A stretch of 34,831 bases of DNA from Bacteroidota bacterium (GTDB lineage Bacteria; Bacteroidota; Bacteroidia; 2-12-FULL-35-15): NCBI GenBank assembly GCA_947447995.1, contig CANFLQ010000015.1, positions 1-34,831 on the forward strand, given 5' to 3'. A program made the position numbers and the translations under genes. Of this stretch, positions 7,872 to 15,092 are shown piece by piece (position 1 is the stretch's first letter; every line of letters starts with the position of its first letter). Below the pieces are notes generated by a model. That model saw only the letters and a list, made by a program, of their open reading frames with translations, was not told the origin of the DNA and searched no databases.

Positions 7872-8771
7872 CTGCGCATCCAAAATCGCCAACCCTTCAA
7901 CAAATGAGTGTGGATTATATCCTAATTCACGTTTTGCCTTTTCTATCACAAAACCTGTAAATGGCGGTCGTTTTGCAGTTTGATTAATGATATTGGATTT
8001 GGATGGAGTAATAAGTAACCTATCCAATTTCCAAAAATCTGCAATCTGATAAACCAAGTCTAAAATGCTATATGTTTTTGGTCCAGCAATGTGATAAATA
8101 CCCGTAGCGCCTTTGTCAGCAATTAAAATACAACCATTGGCTAAATCTTCGGCCAATGTAGGTGCGCGAAACTGATCATCAATAATATTTATTTTTTGCC
8201 CTTTTGATAATGCCTCCTTTGCCCATAAAACAATATTGGTGCGACTAATATTATCTGCAATTCCATACACAATCATGGTGCGCGCAATAGCCCATTTAAT
8301 TGTACTATTTTGCAATAATTTTTCGGACTCCAATTTTGTGGCAGCGTAATAACTTCCTGGATTTGGAATATCTGTTTCCTCATATTCACTACCTTTTTCA
8401 CCATCAAAAATAAAATCGGTAGAAAGGTGTATCAAGTGCGTTTTAGGAGAAATGGCAGCAATTTCATCTGCAATATTTTGAACTGCTCCAACATTCAAAG
8501 CCCAGCACTCATCGCGTTTACTCTCGCAAGCGTCTACATTGGTCATTGCTGCTGTATTGATGATTACATCAGGAAGGTGTTTTTTTATAATTTTTTCAAC
8601 TTCCGATTTAATAGTGATATTTAAGGGTTCATAAGAATATCCTTCTTTTTCAACTATTCTGTTATCGCCAACCGAAGTAGCAATAATCATAACATCACTT
8701 CTTTTTAAAAGTGTATGTACTAATTTTTGTCCCAACAATCCATTGCTCCCAGTAATTAAAATTTTTGTCAT
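7857..8771 (-). CDS. RmlD-like NAD(P)-dependent sugar-nucleotide reductase (extended SDR)
   Basis: The 304-aa protein has a Rossmann nucleotide-binding loop GSNGLLGQKL at residues 7-16, INTAAMTNVDACE, HLSTDFIFDGEKG, and the catalytic pair YYAATK (YxxxK). This matches the RmlD substrate-binding family, which reduces dTDP-4-keto-L-rhamnose. No rmlA, rmlB or rmlC is nearby, so the true substrate is uncertain. In Bacteroidota such solitary members are common. The gene ends inside the 3' end of nhaD and lies 34 nt downstream of the potassium channel gene, likely in one operon with it. Confidence 0.85.
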   Translation of the reverse strand: MTKILITGSNGLLGQKLVHTLLKRSDVMIIATSVGDNRIVEKEGYSYEPLNITIKSEVEKIIKKHLPDVIINTAAMTNVDACESKRDECWALNVGAVQNIADEIAAISPKTHLIHLSTDFIFDGEKGSEYEETDIPNPGSYYAATKLESEKLLQNSTIKWAIARTMIVYGIADNISRTNIVLWAKEALSKGQKINIIDDQFRAPTLAEDLANGCILIADKGATGIYHIAGPKTYSILDLVYQIADFWKLDRLLITPSKSNIINQTAKRPPFTGFVIEKAKRELGYNPHSFVEGLAILDAQLKML

Positions 8772-8805
8772 TGATGTAATTTTGGAATTTGAAAAATTAA
8801 TTTAC

Positions 8806-9816
8806 CTATTCGAACAATTCTTTCAATTTTAAAATTTGTTCGGTAGTACCGAGTACAAACAATTTTGCATCGGGAATAATTTGGGTATCGGCACTTGGAT
8901 TAATAATATATTCGCCTTGTGCCGTTTTAAAACCAATGATATTGGCTCCTGATCTATTTCTAACCTCCAGTTCCTTTATAGTTTTATTTCGGTAAGTAGG
9001 CGAAAGATTATCAAATGTAATTTCTTCCAAACGAATGTTATCTCCGCCTTGTCCGGTGATATAATCAACAAACTCCATAACATCCGGTTTCATTACCAAG
9101 GACGCCATGTGGGCTCCACCTAATTTATCGGGCATAATTACATTATCAGCTCCGGCAATTTTTAATTTTTTATCAGAATTTTCTTCTGAAGCACGACTAA
9201 TAACGGTTAATTTAGGGTTAAGTGATTTAGCGGACAATACGATAAATAAGTTATCCGCATCTATAGGTAATGTTGTTATCAATGCTTTTGCTCTAAGTAT
9301 CCCAGCCTTTATAAGCACTTCATCCTGTGTGCTGTCACCCTCGAGCACCAAATCGGCATACTTGTGATTAACGGCCGCCACAAGGTCTTTGGATCTTTCT
9401 ATCACCACAAAGCGTTTATCATGTTTTTTTAAAACATGAGCAGCCTGCTTGCCATTACGCCCAAAACCACATATTATTACGTGATCGTTAAGTTTATCAA
9501 TTGATGTACTCAATTTATAGTTTTTAAAATGTTGGTTAAACTCGCCATCCATTACATATTTTGTAGCAGAAGTGAGCGCATAGGCAAATGTACCAAAACT
9601 TGTGATAATTAAAAATATGGTAAATAATCTACCCGCATCACTCATGGGATGCACCTCTTCAAAGCCAACCGTAGCCACAGTAATAATGGTCATGTAAAAA
9701 GCATCAAAAAAATTAAATTTTTCAATTATCATAAAACCCACAATTCCTGAGCAAACAATTAGCGTAAGGAGTAATATGGGAATATATATTTTTGAAAATT
9801 GTCGGAAAGAAAACAC
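8806..9816 (-). CDS. Two-TM potassium channel with RCK (TrkA-N/TrkA-C) domain
   Basis: The 336-aa protein has TM1 (IPILLLTLIVCSGIVGFMII), a pore helix and filter FYMTIITVATVGFEEV, TM2 (FTIFLIITSFGTFAYAL), then an RCK N-lobe with Rossmann motif IICGFGRNGKQAA and acidic VIERSKDL, GDSTQDEVL, and a TrkA-C lobe from about residue 250. This is the MthK/Kch layout. The filter reads TVGFEE where TVGYGD is usual. The start codon is GTG: an in-frame stop lies five codons upstream and the next Met is within TM1. It is probably co-transcribed with the PspC gene upstream and the RmlD-like gene downstream. Confidence 0.92.
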   Translation of the reverse strand: MFSFRQFSKIYIPILLLTLIVCSGIVGFMIIEKFNFFDAFYMTIITVATVGFEEVHPMSDAGRLFTIFLIITSFGTFAYALTSATKYVMDGEFNQHFKNYKLSTSIDKLNDHVIICGFGRNGKQAAHVLKKHDKRFVVIERSKDLVAAVNHKYADLVLEGDSTQDEVLIKAGILRAKALITTLPIDADNLFIVLSAKSLNPKLTVISRASEENSDKKLKIAGADNVIMPDKLGGAHMASLVMKPDVMEFVDYITGQGGDNIRLEEITFDNLSPTYRNKTIKELEVRNRSGANIIGFKTAQGEYIINPSADTQIIPDAKLFVLGTTEQILKLKELFE

Positions 9817-9827
9817 TATAAAATTTA

Positions 9828-9848
9828 GTTATTAGTTATTAGTTATTA
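9828..9848. repeat. Three tandem copies of a 7-bp unit (GTTATTA)
   Basis: Three exact GTTATTA units fill the gap between the channel and PspC genes. The last unit ends on the PspC stop codon (TAA on the minus strand, 9846-9848). The array also supplies the in-frame stop upstream of the GTG start of the channel gene. Like the other short repeats in the window, its period is 7. Confidence 0.75.
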
Positions 9849-10076
9849 GAGATCCCAAACACTGCGACGTTTGCTGCGCGATGGTTTAAAATATTTTTTA
9901 TTTTCCAATATAAATGCCATGATGAAATATATAATGATGGGTGATCCAACCGTAAAAAAAGAAAGGTAAATAAAATACATACGAATTTTTGTAGTACTAA
10001 TACCTAATTTATTTCCCCACCATTCGCAAACACCAAATGCTTGTTGCTCAAACCAAGATGTGATTTTTTTTATCAT
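9846..10076 (-). CDS. Small PspC-domain membrane protein
   Basis: The 76-aa protein has the PspC pattern: a short amphipathic start, GVCEWWGNKLGISTTKIRMYFIYLSFFTVGSPIIIYFIMAFIL with one or two membrane spans, and a basic tail KKYFKPSRSKRRSVWDL. PspC-type proteins take part in envelope stress responses in proteobacteria; in Bacteroidota small members are widespread and their role is not settled. It lies 29 nt upstream of the potassium channel gene and is likely the first gene of that operon. Confidence 0.85.
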   Translation of the reverse strand: MIKKITSWFEQQAFGVCEWWGNKLGISTTKIRMYFIYLSFFTVGSPIIIYFIMAFILENKKYFKPSRSKRRSVWDL

Positions 10077-10097
10077 TGCTCATGTTTTAAAATAAAT

Positions 10098-10236
10098 TTA
10101 ACCACATAGAAACATCGTTTATATTCTTAACTAAGTATTACATAGTTTACACGATAAATCGGGTAATCATACAAAATCTATGTTAAAAATTTATTTTTCT
10201 TTGTCTTACCTTATTCCTATGAATCTATGTGGTTAA
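10098..10236. repeat. Intergenic element bounded by 12-bp inverted repeats
   Basis: TTAACCACATAG (10098-10109) recurs inverted as CTATGTGGTTAA (10225-10236), enclosing 115 bp of AT-rich sequence that also holds further ACATAG/CTATG fragments. The element occupies most of the 189-bp gap between the PspC and DUF2851 genes. Its shape is that of a small non-autonomous intergenic repeat. No coding sequence is visible in it. Confidence 0.55.
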
Positions 10237-10265
10237 TTTTACCACACTTTTATAGTTGAACTAAA

Positions 10266-11540
10266 TTAAGAGTTTTTTATCAGATACGTTCCAATATTAC
10301 AACTTAAACATTTTTTGACATTGCAATATTCATTTTTCAATTGTAATAATGCTTGTGTTGAATACGCATTTTTTACAGGCAGTTTCAATGATTCCCATTT
10401 ATTAATAATGGAATTATCCTCGCCCTCCGTTTGTTCTAAAAATGCCAATGCCCTATCAACGTATTTTTGATCATCTTTTTGTTTGCCATACACAAATAAA
10501 AATGGCACAATTGTATTGATGATGATGTTGTTTAACGAATCTTCTCCTAAATGTTTTGATTTGTTTTTTGAAGCTTTATCAAACACATAATGCGTTTGCC
10601 AATATTCAGATACATCCACATTCATCAATAATTTCAAGGCATCTAATGATTCTGTTTCAATAATTTTAGAAAACAAATGCGTTGAATTAAAAATCAAATT
10701 TGCAAACTGAGCAATGCGAACAGACGGAAAATTAACGGGACGCAAACGCAAGAATTTCCACAAATGTGTATCGATGGGATTTAATTGAAATTTCTGTTTC
10801 AAAAAAACATATTCGTTCTGTAATGACTGAGGATATTTATCTTCCAAATGTTCGTTTAACATTCCAGCTTGCCCAAACAACATCGCTTCAATTTGCAACA
10901 AACTACTTTTGTGTTTGGCCAAAATGAGCAAGGGAAGGGATTTAGCAAGTAATTCAAAAGGCATGGCATTGGTTTTAAAACCAAAATTGCGCGCCAAATG
11001 CTGATAAAATGTTTCTTCCCAATTGTTGTTATTCAATTTTAAACTATCCAGAATAGATTGAGCTTTACGCTCCAAACGCTCCAACAATAACTTATCCAGT
11101 GTGCTGTTGATTATTAATGAAGGGACTTCTGTTAGTTGTTTTTCACAGGGAATCCAATCGGAATTGGATTTAAAATTCAAATAATTTTGATATAACTTTT
11201 TGTCAATCCTTTCTTTTATTTCTATAGTCGGTATTGCTTCGCCGGAAGCTCTGTAAATGGGCTCATCGGCATTGTATACAATGTGCAATACAATATTATT
11301 ATAAGCTTTATCCTGTTGATGAAAATGTTTTTTCCAATCGCTGGCATTAATATGAATTTCAGCATTACCAGCCCAAAGGGTTTCACCTACTTTGAGTTGA
11401 GCATTAAAAAAATCGGGGCCAGCATCAAAGTTATGGACTCCAGCTTTAAGTATTTCCACTACTTCGCCGGTAGTAGTTCTTAAATCTTGCTGATCAAACA
11501 ATTTGAATTTCCAGATATGATGTAGGAATTCTTCAGTCAT
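10266..11540 (-). CDS. DUF2851 family protein
   Basis: The 424-aa protein begins MTEEFLHHIWKFKLFDQQDLRTTTGEVVEILKAG and continues with NFDAGPDFFNAQLKVGETLWAGNAEIHINASDWKKH. These are hallmarks of the DUF2851 family, which is almost confined to Bacteroidota. The N-terminal part has acidic and His residues spaced as in nuclease-like folds (GPDFFNA, GNAEIHI), but no function is established and I assign none. The C-terminus holds a four-Cys cluster (NEYCNVKKCLSCNIG), a possible metal site. No signal peptide is present, so it is cytoplasmic. Confidence 0.87.
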   Translation of the reverse strand: MTEEFLHHIWKFKLFDQQDLRTTTGEVVEILKAGVHNFDAGPDFFNAQLKVGETLWAGNAEIHINASDWKKHFHQQDKAYNNIVLHIVYNADEPIYRASGEAIPTIEIKERIDKKLYQNYLNFKSNSDWIPCEKQLTEVPSLIINSTLDKLLLERLERKAQSILDSLKLNNNNWEETFYQHLARNFGFKTNAMPFELLAKSLPLLILAKHKSSLLQIEAMLFGQAGMLNEHLEDKYPQSLQNEYVFLKQKFQLNPIDTHLWKFLRLRPVNFPSVRIAQFANLIFNSTHLFSKIIETESLDALKLLMNVDVSEYWQTHYVFDKASKNKSKHLGEDSLNNIIINTIVPFLFVYGKQKDDQKYVDRALAFLEQTEGEDNSIINKWESLKLPVKNAYSTQALLQLKNEYCNVKKCLSCNIGTYLIKNS

Positions 11541-11645
11541 AAAATGATATTTTAAATTGTGAGTGAAATTAGAAATAAAAAAGGGATTTAAAAATAAAGA
11601 CTGTGTTGTGTTTAAATAAACAGATACATAATTAACAGAACACCT

Positions 11646-11706
11646 TAATATATTTATCCATGAAAATCAAAAGTTATACTTTTGATTTTCATGGATAAAT
11701 ATATTA
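11646..11706. repeat. Upstream perfect palindrome of the ATPase locus (29-bp arms, 3-nt centre)
   Basis: Arms 11646-11674 and 11678-11706 pair perfectly around the centre TAT. The inner 19 bp of each arm (ATCCATGAAAATCAAAAGT and its complement) are identical to those of the second palindrome at 12888-12936. The right arm contains the TTTG of the -33 element and ends on the TA of the -7 box of the ATPase promoter. It begins about 105 bp upstream of the DUF2851 start. Confidence 0.95.
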
Positions 11707-11712
11707 CCTTTG
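11681..11712 (+). promoter_or_regulatory. Promoter of the ATPase gene, embedded in the palindrome
   Basis: TTTG at 11681-11684, a 20-nt spacer, and TACCTTTG at 11705-11712 match the Bacteroidota consensus exactly. Only CATT separates the -7 box from the ATG at 11717, so transcription is predicted to begin at or within a base or two of the start codon, giving a leaderless mRNA. The -33 element lies wholly within the palindrome. Confidence 0.7.
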
Positions 11713-11716
11713 CATT

Positions 11717-12889
11717 ATGATACAACGTATAGAATTAACTGAATTAACCATATTATTAAAAACAAACCCTGTGGTTGCACTGCTGGGAGCAAGGCAAATA
11801 GGCAAAACTACTTTGGCAAAACTGTATGCCAAAAAGTCGAAAAAAGAAACCTTGTATTTGGATCTGGAACTGGAAAGTCATTTTAACCGTTTACAAAACG
11901 ATGCGGAAAGTTATTTGTTAAAAAACAAACACAAGCTCATTATTATTGATGAAGTGCAACGTATGCCCAAACTATTTGCACTGTTGCGTGCATTGGTTGA
12001 TATTGACCGTAAACCTGCCCGTTTTTTATTATTGGGCTCATCATCGCCACACTTAATAAAAGGTGTTTCCGAATCATTAGCGGGTCGCATCGCTTATTTA
12101 GATATGGGAGGTATAAACCTGCCCGAAGCTCAAAAAAGTAAAATAGCTCAGGATGCTTTGTGGCTAAAAGGCGGTTTTCCCGTTGCTTTAACTTTAAAAC
12201 AAAATACTGCGGTACATAATTGGTATAGCAACCTTATAAAATCATATACCGAAAAGGATATGAAAGAATTATTTGGTGTGGAATTTTCGTCGGTTACGAT
12301 TCGTAATTTTTGGAGCATGTTAGCGCATAACAATGGTAGCCTCTGGAATAAGGAAAGTTACGGGAAATCGTTAGGTGTAACAGCTCCAACTGTGGGCAGA
12401 TATTTGGAATACATGGAAGGTGCATTTTTAGTTACCCGTTTACAACCCTGGTTCAATAATTCAAAAAAACGATTGGTAAAAGCGCCCAAAATATACATAC
12501 GTGATACGGGTATTTTGCATACACTTATTAGAGCATTGGATATAGATGATCTGTTTGGGAATCCGCATGTAGGTGCATCGTGGGAAGGTTTTGTGATTGA
12601 GCAGATACGGCAATTAAAACCGCCTCATTTGGATATGTATTTTTACCGTACCCACCAAGGCGCCGAAGCCGATATTATTTTGGTAAAAGGTATAAAACCA
12701 ATAGCCTGTGTCGAAATAAAACTATCTACATCACCGCAAGTAAGCAAAGGTTTTTTGCAATCTATCGAAGATCTGAAAACGAAAAATAATTTTATTGTTA
12801 TTCCAACAGGAGATAGCTACCAAACAAAGAATGGAATAAACATTGCAAGTTTATCTGACTTTATAAATATTCGTTTGAAGCATTTGTAA
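11717..12889 (+). CDS. AAA ATPase with C-terminal DUF4143 / PD-(D/E)XK-like domain
   Basis: The 390-aa protein has an N-terminal ATPase domain: Walker A GARQIGKT (residues 24-31), Walker B LIIIDEVQ with D78-E79, a sensor stretch RFLLLGSSSP and SLAGR as probable arginine finger. The typical WLKGGFP follows near residue 153, then the DUF4143 hallmarks YLEYMEGAFLVTRLQPW, KAPKIYIRDTGILH and GASWEGFVIEQI. The tail RTHQGAEADIIL...VEIKLS gives the D319, E333, K335 pattern of the PD-(D/E)XK nuclease fold. The family is very common in anaerobes and Bacteroidota, and no function is firmly established. It is the only plus-strand gene between two minus-strand blocks, and each side carries the same palindrome. 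This looks like an insertion between pyrF and DUF2851. Confidence 0.93.
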   Translation: MIQRIELTELTILLKTNPVVALLGARQIGKTTLAKLYAKKSKKETLYLDLELESHFNRLQNDAESYLLKNKHKLIIIDEVQRMPKLFALLRALVDIDRKPARFLLLGSSSPHLIKGVSESLAGRIAYLDMGGINLPEAQKSKIAQDALWLKGGFPVALTLKQNTAVHNWYSNLIKSYTEKDMKELFGVEFSSVTIRNFWSMLAHNNGSLWNKESYGKSLGVTAPTVGRYLEYMEGAFLVTRLQPWFNNSKKRLVKAPKIYIRDTGILHTLIRALDIDDLFGNPHVGASWEGFVIEQIRQLKPPHLDMYFYRTHQGAEADIILVKGIKPIACVEIKLSTSPQVSKGFLQSIEDLKTKNNFIVIPTGDSYQTKNGINIASLSDFINIRLKHL

Positions 12890-12936
12890 TCATCCATGAA
12901 AATCAAAAGTGTCACTTTTGATTTTCATGGATGATT
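12888..12936. repeat. Downstream perfect palindrome of the ATPase locus (23-bp arms, 3-nt centre)
   Basis: Arms 12888-12910 and 12914-12936 pair perfectly around GTC. The first two bases overlap the ATPase stop codon. The inner 19-bp arms are identical to those of the upstream palindrome, only the 3-nt centre differs. On the plus strand the hairpin runs into TTTTTT (12935-12940), so it probably also terminates the ATPase transcript. It ends 8 nt before the pyrF stop codon. Confidence 0.95.
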
Positions 12937-12943
12937 TTTTGAT

Positions 12944-13777
12944 CTATAAATACTTATCTAACAATATCTGCATTTCTTTTTGCAGTTTCAGGGCTTCTTG
13001 TCTGGCTTTATCAGCAAAGTCTTCGCCGCTACTAGCATAAATAATTCCTCGAGAAGAATTAACCAACAAACCACATTGTTTGTTCATTCCAAATTGTGCA
13101 ACATCGTTAAGGCTTCCGCCTTGAGCACCAACACCCGGAACTAATAAAAAACTATCGGGAATAATTTTACGAATATCAGAAAGCATTTCCGCTTTAGTTG
13201 CGCCAACAACGTACATCATATTATCTGAGTTACCCCATTTTTTAGATGTTTCGAGTACTTCTTCATACAAAAATTTTGAATTTTGAACTTTGAACTTTGA
13301 ACTCAATTGAAAATCTAGTGCTCCTTTATTAGAAGTAAGCGCCAACAAAATCACCCATTTATTTTTAAATTCAAGAAAAGGTGTTACGCTATCTTCCCCC
13401 ATGTATGGGGCAACGGTCACAGAATCGAAGTTTAATTTTTCAAAAAAAGCTTTTGCGTACATTTTGGAAGTATTGCCAATGTCTCCACGTTTAGCATCTG
13501 CAATTGTAAAAACACCTTTACAAGTGCTATTCATGTAATTAATTGTTTTTTCAAGGCTATTCCACCCTTGCGTACCTAAAGTTTCGTAAAACGCAGTATT
13601 TGGCTTGTACGCCACACAAACATCTTTGGTGGCATCAACAATTTGTTTGTTAAAATCAAAAACAGGGTCATCCGATTTTAATAAATGTTTTGGAATTAAG
13701 GTAATATCGGTATCCAAGCCAACACAGAGAAAGCTTTTTTTAGTAATTATATTTTTAAATAATTCGTCTCTAGTCAT
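12944..13777 (-). CDS. pyrF: Orotidine 5'-phosphate decarboxylase (type 2 family)
   Basis: The 277-aa protein contains [22 protein letters not shown], the catalytic [23 protein letters not shown] (DAKRGDI) and [11 protein letters not shown], all of the long (type 2) PyrF group. It converts OMP to UMP, the last step of pyrimidine synthesis. It follows prfA and purM on the same strand. A 7-bp tandem repeat is embedded in the coding region at 13274-13301 and encodes the loop [11 protein letters not shown] between [12 protein letters not shown] and [13 protein letters not shown]. The frame is intact. Confidence 0.95.
   Translation of the reverse strand: MTRDELFKNIITKKSFLCVGLDTDITLIPKHLLKSDDPVFDFNKQIVDATKDVCVAYKPNTAFYETLGTQGWNSLEKTINYMNSTCKGVFTIADAKRGDIGNTSKMYAKAFFEKLNFDSVTVAPYMGEDSVTPFLEFKNKWVILLALTSNKGALDFQLSSKFKVQNSKFLYEEVLETSKKWGNSDNMMYVVGATKAEMLSDIRKIIPDSFLLVPGVGAQGGSLNDVAQFGMNKQCGLLVNSSRGIIYASSGEDFADKARQEALKLQKEMQILLDKYL
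13274..13301. repeat. Four tandem 7-bp units inside pyrF
   Basis: The plus strand reads TTTTGAA, TTTTGAA, CTTTGAA, CTTTGAA. On the coding strand this is TTCAAAG-type sequence that translates to part of [11 protein letters not shown]. The 28-bp array keeps the pyrF frame because flanking bases compensate. Confidence 0.85.
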
Positions 13778-13793
13778 TTGCCTCTTCTAGCCT

Positions 13794-13878
13794 CCTCTAA
13801 ATGGGAGGAATACGTATCAAATTAAATCATTTTATTTTAACATTACTCCTAAACTCCTCCCTTCAGGGAGGTTGGGAG
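13794..13878. repeat. CCTCC/GGAGG intergenic hairpin pair
   Basis: The gap between pyrF and prfA contains two stem-forming blocks: CCTCC...GGGAGG at about 13794-13813 and CCTCCC TTCA GGGAGG at about 13856-13871, followed by another GGGAGG. The region is unlike the surrounding AT-rich DNA. It resembles the C-rich intergenic repeats that are scattered in Bacteroidota genomes. Its left block places GGAGG 13 nt before the pyrF ATG, too far for a normal ribosome binding site. Confidence 0.5.
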
Positions 13879-13881
13879 GGC

Positions 13882-14958
13882 TTAAACTCCTACTCCACCT
13901 TCTTTCAAACGCTCTGTATTTTCAGCTAATTGAAGTGCGTCAATCATATTTTGAATTTTACCATCCATAAAATCGGTAAGATTATAAAGGGTCATATTAA
14001 TACGATGATCCGTAATTCTGTTTTGCGGATAATTGTAGGTTCTTATTTTTTCGGAACGATCACCAGTTGCAACAATTGTTTTTCTACGTTTTGAAATGGC
14101 ATCTAAATGTTTCGTCATTTCAATATCATAAAGCTTTGTTCTTAGCATTTGCATTGCTATTTCGCGGTTACCTAATTGCGAACGATCTTGCTGACAAACC
14201 ACGACAATACCTGTTGGCTTGTGTGTAAGTTGTACTTTAGTTTCAACCTTATTTACATTTTGTCCACCTGCACCGCCGGAGCGCGATGTTTGCATTTCAA
14301 TATCACCTGGATTAAGCACCACATCCACCTCATCAGCTTCGGGCATTACTAGCACTGTTGCAGCTGAAGTGTGCACTCGTCCCATAGTTTCGGTTAATGG
14401 CACACGTTGAACACGATGAACACCCGCTTCAAATTTTAATAATCCATAAGCACCATCTGCTGTAATGTTGATGATTACCTCTTTATAACCACCCATGGTT
14501 CCGTCGTTAGAATCCACCACTTCATACCGCAATCCTCTTTCTTCAAAATAACGGGTGTACATTCTAAATAAATCTCCCGCAAAAATACTTGCCTCATCGC
14601 CACCTGTACCAGCTCGAATCTCCATTACTGCATTACGAGCATCTTCGGGGTCTTTCGGTACCAACATTTGACGTATATCACTTTCCATTTTGTCTTTTTT
14701 AGGAAGCAATTCATCAATGTCGAGTTTTGCCATTTCGCGCATTTCAGCATCCTTTTCAGTATCTAAAATACTTTTATTGAACTCTAAATTTTCAACTATA
14801 TTTTTATATTCGTGGTAAGCGTTTACAACATCTGTAAGCTCTTTGTATTCCTTATTGAATTTTTTAAATTCCTTTAAATCGCCAATAACCTTAGGGTCAG
14901 AAAGTTTTTGCTCTACCTCTTCCCAACGACGTTTTATGGCTGCTAATTTATCTAACAC
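13882..14958 (-). CDS. prfA: Peptide chain release factor 1
   Basis: The 358-aa length is exactly typical. It has the GGQ catalytic motif in [16 protein letters not shown] and the codon-recognition PxT motif as PLT in [18 protein letters not shown], which marks RF1 (UAA/UAG) rather than RF2 (SPF). The N-terminal coiled region is complete. The start codon is GTG, supported by the family start [19 protein letters not shown]. It lies between purM and pyrF, an order seen in many Bacteroidota. Confidence 0.97.
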   Translation of the reverse strand: MLDKLAAIKRRWEEVEQKLSDPKVIGDLKEFKKFNKEYKELTDVVNAYHEYKNIVENLEFNKSILDTEKDAEMREMAKLDIDELLPKKDKMESDIRQMLVPKDPEDARNAVMEIRAGTGGDEASIFAGDLFRMYTRYFEERGLRYEVVDSNDGTMGGYKEVIINITADGAYGLLKFEAGVHRVQRVPLTETMGRVHTSAATVLVMPEADEVDVVLNPGDIEMQTSRSGGAGGQNVNKVETKVQLTHKPTGIVVVCQQDRSQLGNREIAMQMLRTKLYDIEMTKHLDAISKRRKTIVATGDRSEKIRTYNYPQNRITDHRINMTLYNLTDFMDGKIQNMIDALQLAENTERLKEGGVGV

Positions 14959-15020
14959 GTTTGCTTATTATTAATTGAAAATTAAAATATCTTTTTATTA
15001 TTTAGGGACACAAAAGTACA

Positions 15021-15076
15021 AAAAAAAATGGCTTGGCTTTATACAATGATACTCCATTGTTTATTGCCAAAGCCAA
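15021..15076 (-). terminator. Terminator downstream of purM
   Basis: An imperfect long stem (TGGCTTGGC...ACAATG pairing with CATTGT...GCCAAAGCCA, about 15029-15075) is followed on the minus strand by nine T residues. It lies 17 nt past the purM stop codon and separates purM from prfA. Confidence 0.7.
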
Positions 15077-15092
15077 CAATTTATTTTTAAAG

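Noticed and set aside
11646-12936. The palindrome pair as terminal inverted repeats of an insertion sequence
   Set aside because: Each palindrome is a complete hairpin, not one half of an end pair. There is no transposase, and I see no clear target duplication in the flanks.
13274-13301. The heptad arrays as a CRISPR array
   Set aside because: Units are 7 bp without spacers.
13778-13800. GGAGG upstream of pyrF as a Shine-Dalgarno sequence
   Set aside because: The spacing is 13 nt and the motif belongs to the C/G-rich intergenic repeat.
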